DNA of 24,650 nucleotides, taken from assembly GCA_018971065.1 (NCBI GenBank), contig JAGWVC010000059.1, positions 1-24,650 of the forward strand, in the 5' to 3' direction. The position numbers and the translations under genes are program-made. Origin of the DNA: Sphingomonadales bacterium. Its GTDB lineage: Bacteria > Pseudomonadota > Alphaproteobacteria > Sphingomonadales > Sphingomonadaceae. Shown piece after piece: positions 22,505 through 24,650 of the stretch. The number at the start of each line of letters is the position of its first letter. Position 1 is the stretch's first letter. The notes beneath the pieces are model-generated. The model saw only the letters and a list, made by a program, of their open reading frames with translations. It was not told the DNA's origin and searched no databases.

Positions 22505-22534
22505 CATACAGGCGTTCAAACCACCGCTTATCAA
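22505..22534 (-). promoter_or_regulatory. sigma70-like promoter of the SDR-ALDH-TetR unit
   Basis: On the minus strand TTGATA (22534-22529) and TGTATG (22510-22505) are 18 bp apart. The leader to the GTG at 22406 would be about 92 nt. It lies within the 142-bp gap after the DHA2 transporter gene, which may otherwise read through. Confidence 0.4.
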
Positions 22535-22548
22535 TGCCTTGTGGAACA

Positions 22549-24111
22549 CTATTCAGCGGCAGCGCCGTGATGCGCGGCACCGAATTCGCCGGTGCGGGGT
22601 TTCTTCAGCAAGAACGGCAGCAGCGCCACCGCCGCCATCATCCACGCGATCAGCGTGAAGTTGTCGAGATAGGCAATCATCGCCGATTGCGCGCTGATCA
22701 TTCCGTCCAGCACCGGCAGCGTTGAATCGGCGGAAAGGCGCCCCCCGGATACCGCCGAAAGATCGGACAGCGCCGTCACGTGCGCGGCCATGTCGGCATG
22801 GTTCACCTGCTGGTTCCCGGCCAGCATCGTCACGATCGCCGAAATCCCCACCGAACCACCGATGCTGCGGAACAGCCCCAGCACGCTGGCGCCATCCGGC
22901 CGCAGATCGGGCGGCAGCGACCCGAACGCGATCATGTTCATCGGCGTGAACACCAGCCCCAGCCCCATGCCCTGCACGAAACTGGCCAGCACGATGCGGT
23001 GCCAGTCCATGTCGATGGTCCAGGTCGTCATGATCCACATCGACGCCGATACCACCAGATAGCCGATCGAGATCAGCACGCGATGATCGAACCGCTTCAT
23101 CAGCCGGTTGGTCACCACCGTCATCAGGATCACCCCGAATCCGCGCGGCGCCATCAGCAGGCCCGAGAACACCACCGGAAACCGGAACACCGTCTGGTAC
23201 ATCGTCGGCAGGATCGACGACAGTGCCACGTTGGAGATGCCCAGCACCGTCATCGCCCCGCAGCCGACCAGGAAATTCGGCGCCCGAACCAGTCGGGGGC
23301 TGAACAGCGGCCGGCCGGTGAAGCGGGTATGCACGAAGAACAGCCATGCGGCGCAGCCCAGCACCAGCGCCTCGGCCCAGGTCTCGGTGCTTTCCCACCA
23401 GTCGTTGTGCTGGCCGCGATCGAGCAGCAGTTGCAGCGCCGCCAGACCCAGCGCCAGCGTAGCGAAACCGAACCGGTCCAGCGGCCGCTTCTCGATCGGC
23501 CGCGACGGCAGCAGCCACCACAGCAGCACCAGCGCCGGAATTCCGATCGGCAGGTTGACGTAGTAGATCCACCGCCAGTTCAGCGAATCGGTCAGGAACG
23601 CACCCACGAACGGCCCGCTGATCGGCGCCACCATCACCAGCATCCCGAACCCCGACATCGTCGAGGCCTGCTTCGAAGGCGGGCTGATGTCGAACATGAT
23701 CGTCTGGGTCAGCGGCCCGATGAACGCCGCCGCCACGCCCTGCACGCTGCGGAACACCACCATCGCCGAAAGCGAGGTCGCCGCCCCGCACGCCGCGCTG
23801 GACACCAGGAACAGCACCGTCGAACCGATGAACAGCTCGCGTGAGCCGATCCGGTCGGAAAGCCAGCCGGTGATCGGCGTGGCGATGGCGGTGGCAATGA
23901 TGAAGCTGGTCAGCACCCACGAGATCGATTCCGGGCTGGCCCCCAGCGCCGCGCGCATATGCGGCAACGCCACGTTGGCGATGGTGGCATCGAAGAACTG
24001 GCACATCGATACCATCATCACCGCCGCCAACAGCAGCGGCCGGTTCCGGGTGGGCAACAGCGGCAGATCGGCCGCCTGTGCCGCCAGCGCGGTTCCCCTA
24101 GCGGCAGACAT
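22549..24111 (-). CDS. DHA2 (EmrB/QacA) family MFS multidrug exporter
   Basis: 520 residues with about 14 hydrophobic segments, the DHA2 drug:H+ antiporter layout of the inner membrane. Motif D1 FFDATIANVALPHM replaces the common LDxTIVNVALP. Motif A is GWLSDRIGSRELFIGSTVLF, motif B VVFRSVQGVAAAFIGPLTQTIM, and motif C GMLVMVAPISGPFVGAFLTDSLNWRWIYYVNLPIG. Such EmrB-type pumps usually work with an EmrA adaptor and an outer-membrane channel; neither gene is in the window, though they may lie elsewhere. It is 65 bp downstream of a MarR gene on the same strand, a classic regulator-pump pair. A GGGGGG run serves as ribosome binding site. Substrates unknown. Confidence 0.93.
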   Translation of the reverse strand: MSAARGTALAAQAADLPLLPTRNRPLLLAAVMMVSMCQFFDATIANVALPHMRAALGASPESISWVLTSFIIATAIATPITGWLSDRIGSRELFIGSTVLFLVSSAACGAATSLSAMVVFRSVQGVAAAFIGPLTQTIMFDISPPSKQASTMSGFGMLVMVAPISGPFVGAFLTDSLNWRWIYYVNLPIGIPALVLLWWLLPSRPIEKRPLDRFGFATLALGLAALQLLLDRGQHNDWWESTETWAEALVLGCAAWLFFVHTRFTGRPLFSPRLVRAPNFLVGCGAMTVLGISNVALSSILPTMYQTVFRFPVVFSGLLMAPRGFGVILMTVVTNRLMKRFDHRVLISIGYLVVSASMWIMTTWTIDMDWHRIVLASFVQGMGLGLVFTPMNMIAFGSLPPDLRPDGASVLGLFRSIGGSVGISAIVTMLAGNQQVNHADMAAHVTALSDLSAVSGGRLSADSTLPVLDGMISAQSAMIAYLDNFTLIAWMMAAVALLPFLLKKPRTGEFGAAHHGAAAE

Positions 24112-24176
24112 GGCAAGACCCCCCGGTCGCGATGCCCGTTTTCACAACCTGCCTGCCCCCGCCCAGCCCGCGGGGG

Positions 24177-24641
24177 TCAGCCATCGGCGGTCTCGCCGCC
24201 GGGCGGGGCATGATCGGCACCGCCGCGCCGCGACAGGTTGGCCCGCATCCGGTCCAGACTGTTCCGCAACTGGGTTCGCGCGGCGGCGTCCATGCCTTCC
24301 AGCATCGCCGCGATGGTTTCCTGCGCATGCGGCTGCAACAGCCGCATCAGTTCATCGCCCTTCGGCGTCAGGAACAGCCGCCAGGCGCGGCGATCGGCCG
24401 GATCGGCCCGGCGCTCGACCAGTTCGGCTTCCTGCAACCGGTCGATCATCCGCCCCAGCGTGATCGGCTCCACTTCCAGAATATCCGCCAGCCCGCCCTG
24501 GTTGATGCCGGCATGGCGGCCCAGCAGGCTCAACACTTGCCACTGCGGGCGCGTCACGCCAATCTCCCTGGCCCGCTCGTCGAACGCCCGGCGCATCAGC
24601 CGGGCCACTTGCGCCACCATCGTCCCGATGTTGTCTTCCAT
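24177..24641 (-). CDS. MarR family transcriptional regulator
   Basis: 154 residues, complete; the ATG at 24641 lies nine bases from the window edge. The winged helix-turn-helix spans about 30-100: VTRPQWQVLSLLGRHAGINQGGLADILEVEPITLGRMIDRLQEAELVERRADPADRRAWRLFLTPKGDELM. It has the R-x-x-D-x-R-D/R-R wing with ADPADRRAW. The C-terminal helix gives the dimer. It is probably a repressor of the downstream DHA2 pump that is released by a phenolic or drug ligand. Its own operator would lie just outside the window. A GC hairpin (24156-24176) separates its stop from the pump gene. Confidence 0.93.
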   Translation of the reverse strand: MEDNIGTMVAQVARLMRRAFDERAREIGVTRPQWQVLSLLGRHAGINQGGLADILEVEPITLGRMIDRLQEAELVERRADPADRRAWRLFLTPKGDELMRLLQPHAQETIAAMLEGMDAAARTQLRNSLDRMRANLSRRGGADHAPPGGETADG

Positions 24642-24650
24642 CGGCGCGCA

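Overview
The window is GC-rich (about two thirds G+C by eye), with strong G/C bias at third codon positions and frequent ATGA, TTGA and TGATG start/stop overlaps. The gene order trpF - (insert) - trpB - trpA - accD - folC, a GTTC-N7-GTTC SOS box in front of uvrD, and small secreted proteins with a Y-P-x-C-S-R...D-E-C motif all suggest an alphaproteobacterium. Sphingomonadales (Novosphingobium/Sphingomonas-like) is my best guess. This is inferred from gene order and protein style, not from a search.

Layout. (1) 1-5166 is an accessory catabolic-looking region. On the minus strand an IclR regulator, a TauD/TfdA-type Fe(II)/2-oxoglutarate dioxygenase and an AraC regulator are packed tightly, followed by a VOC protein cut by the window edge. 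On the plus strand, diverging from the IclR gene, lie an alpha/beta hydrolase and an SDR-fold protein that lacks the catalytic Tyr and Lys. The divergent promoter carries two inverted repeats. (2) 5176-10964 is core metabolism: trpF, trpB, trpA, accD, folC. It is interrupted by a reverse-strand outer-membrane beta-barrel gene and by a 67-codon, low-GC membrane ORF coupled between trpB and trpA. (3) 11163-12937 holds an RluB-type pseudouridine synthase with a long basic tail, overlapping rsmD. Palindromic intergenic repeats lie on both sides of this pair. (4) 13316-16138 is all minus strand: an MHS-type MFS symporter and three small exported proteins. One has six 11-residue repeats and two are related Cys-motif proteins. 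(5) 16265-18553 is a UvrD/PcrA helicase with a LexA-type box at its start, followed on the minus strand by a ParD/ParE toxin-antitoxin pair. (6) 19349-24641 is a minus-strand oxidation and efflux block: MarR regulator, DHA2 drug exporter, SDR, aldehyde dehydrogenase, TetR regulator.

Working together: the trp genes give the last steps of tryptophan synthesis, and accD and folC are common downstream companions. The left cluster looks like an inducible pathway for an acid or ester substrate (dioxygenase, hydrolase, dehydrogenase-like protein, two regulators), but the substrate cannot be read from the sequence. On the right, SDR plus ALDH would take an alcohol through an aldehyde to an acid under TetR control, next to a MarR-controlled efflux pump. 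I saw no rRNA, tRNA, CRISPR, transposase or integrase.
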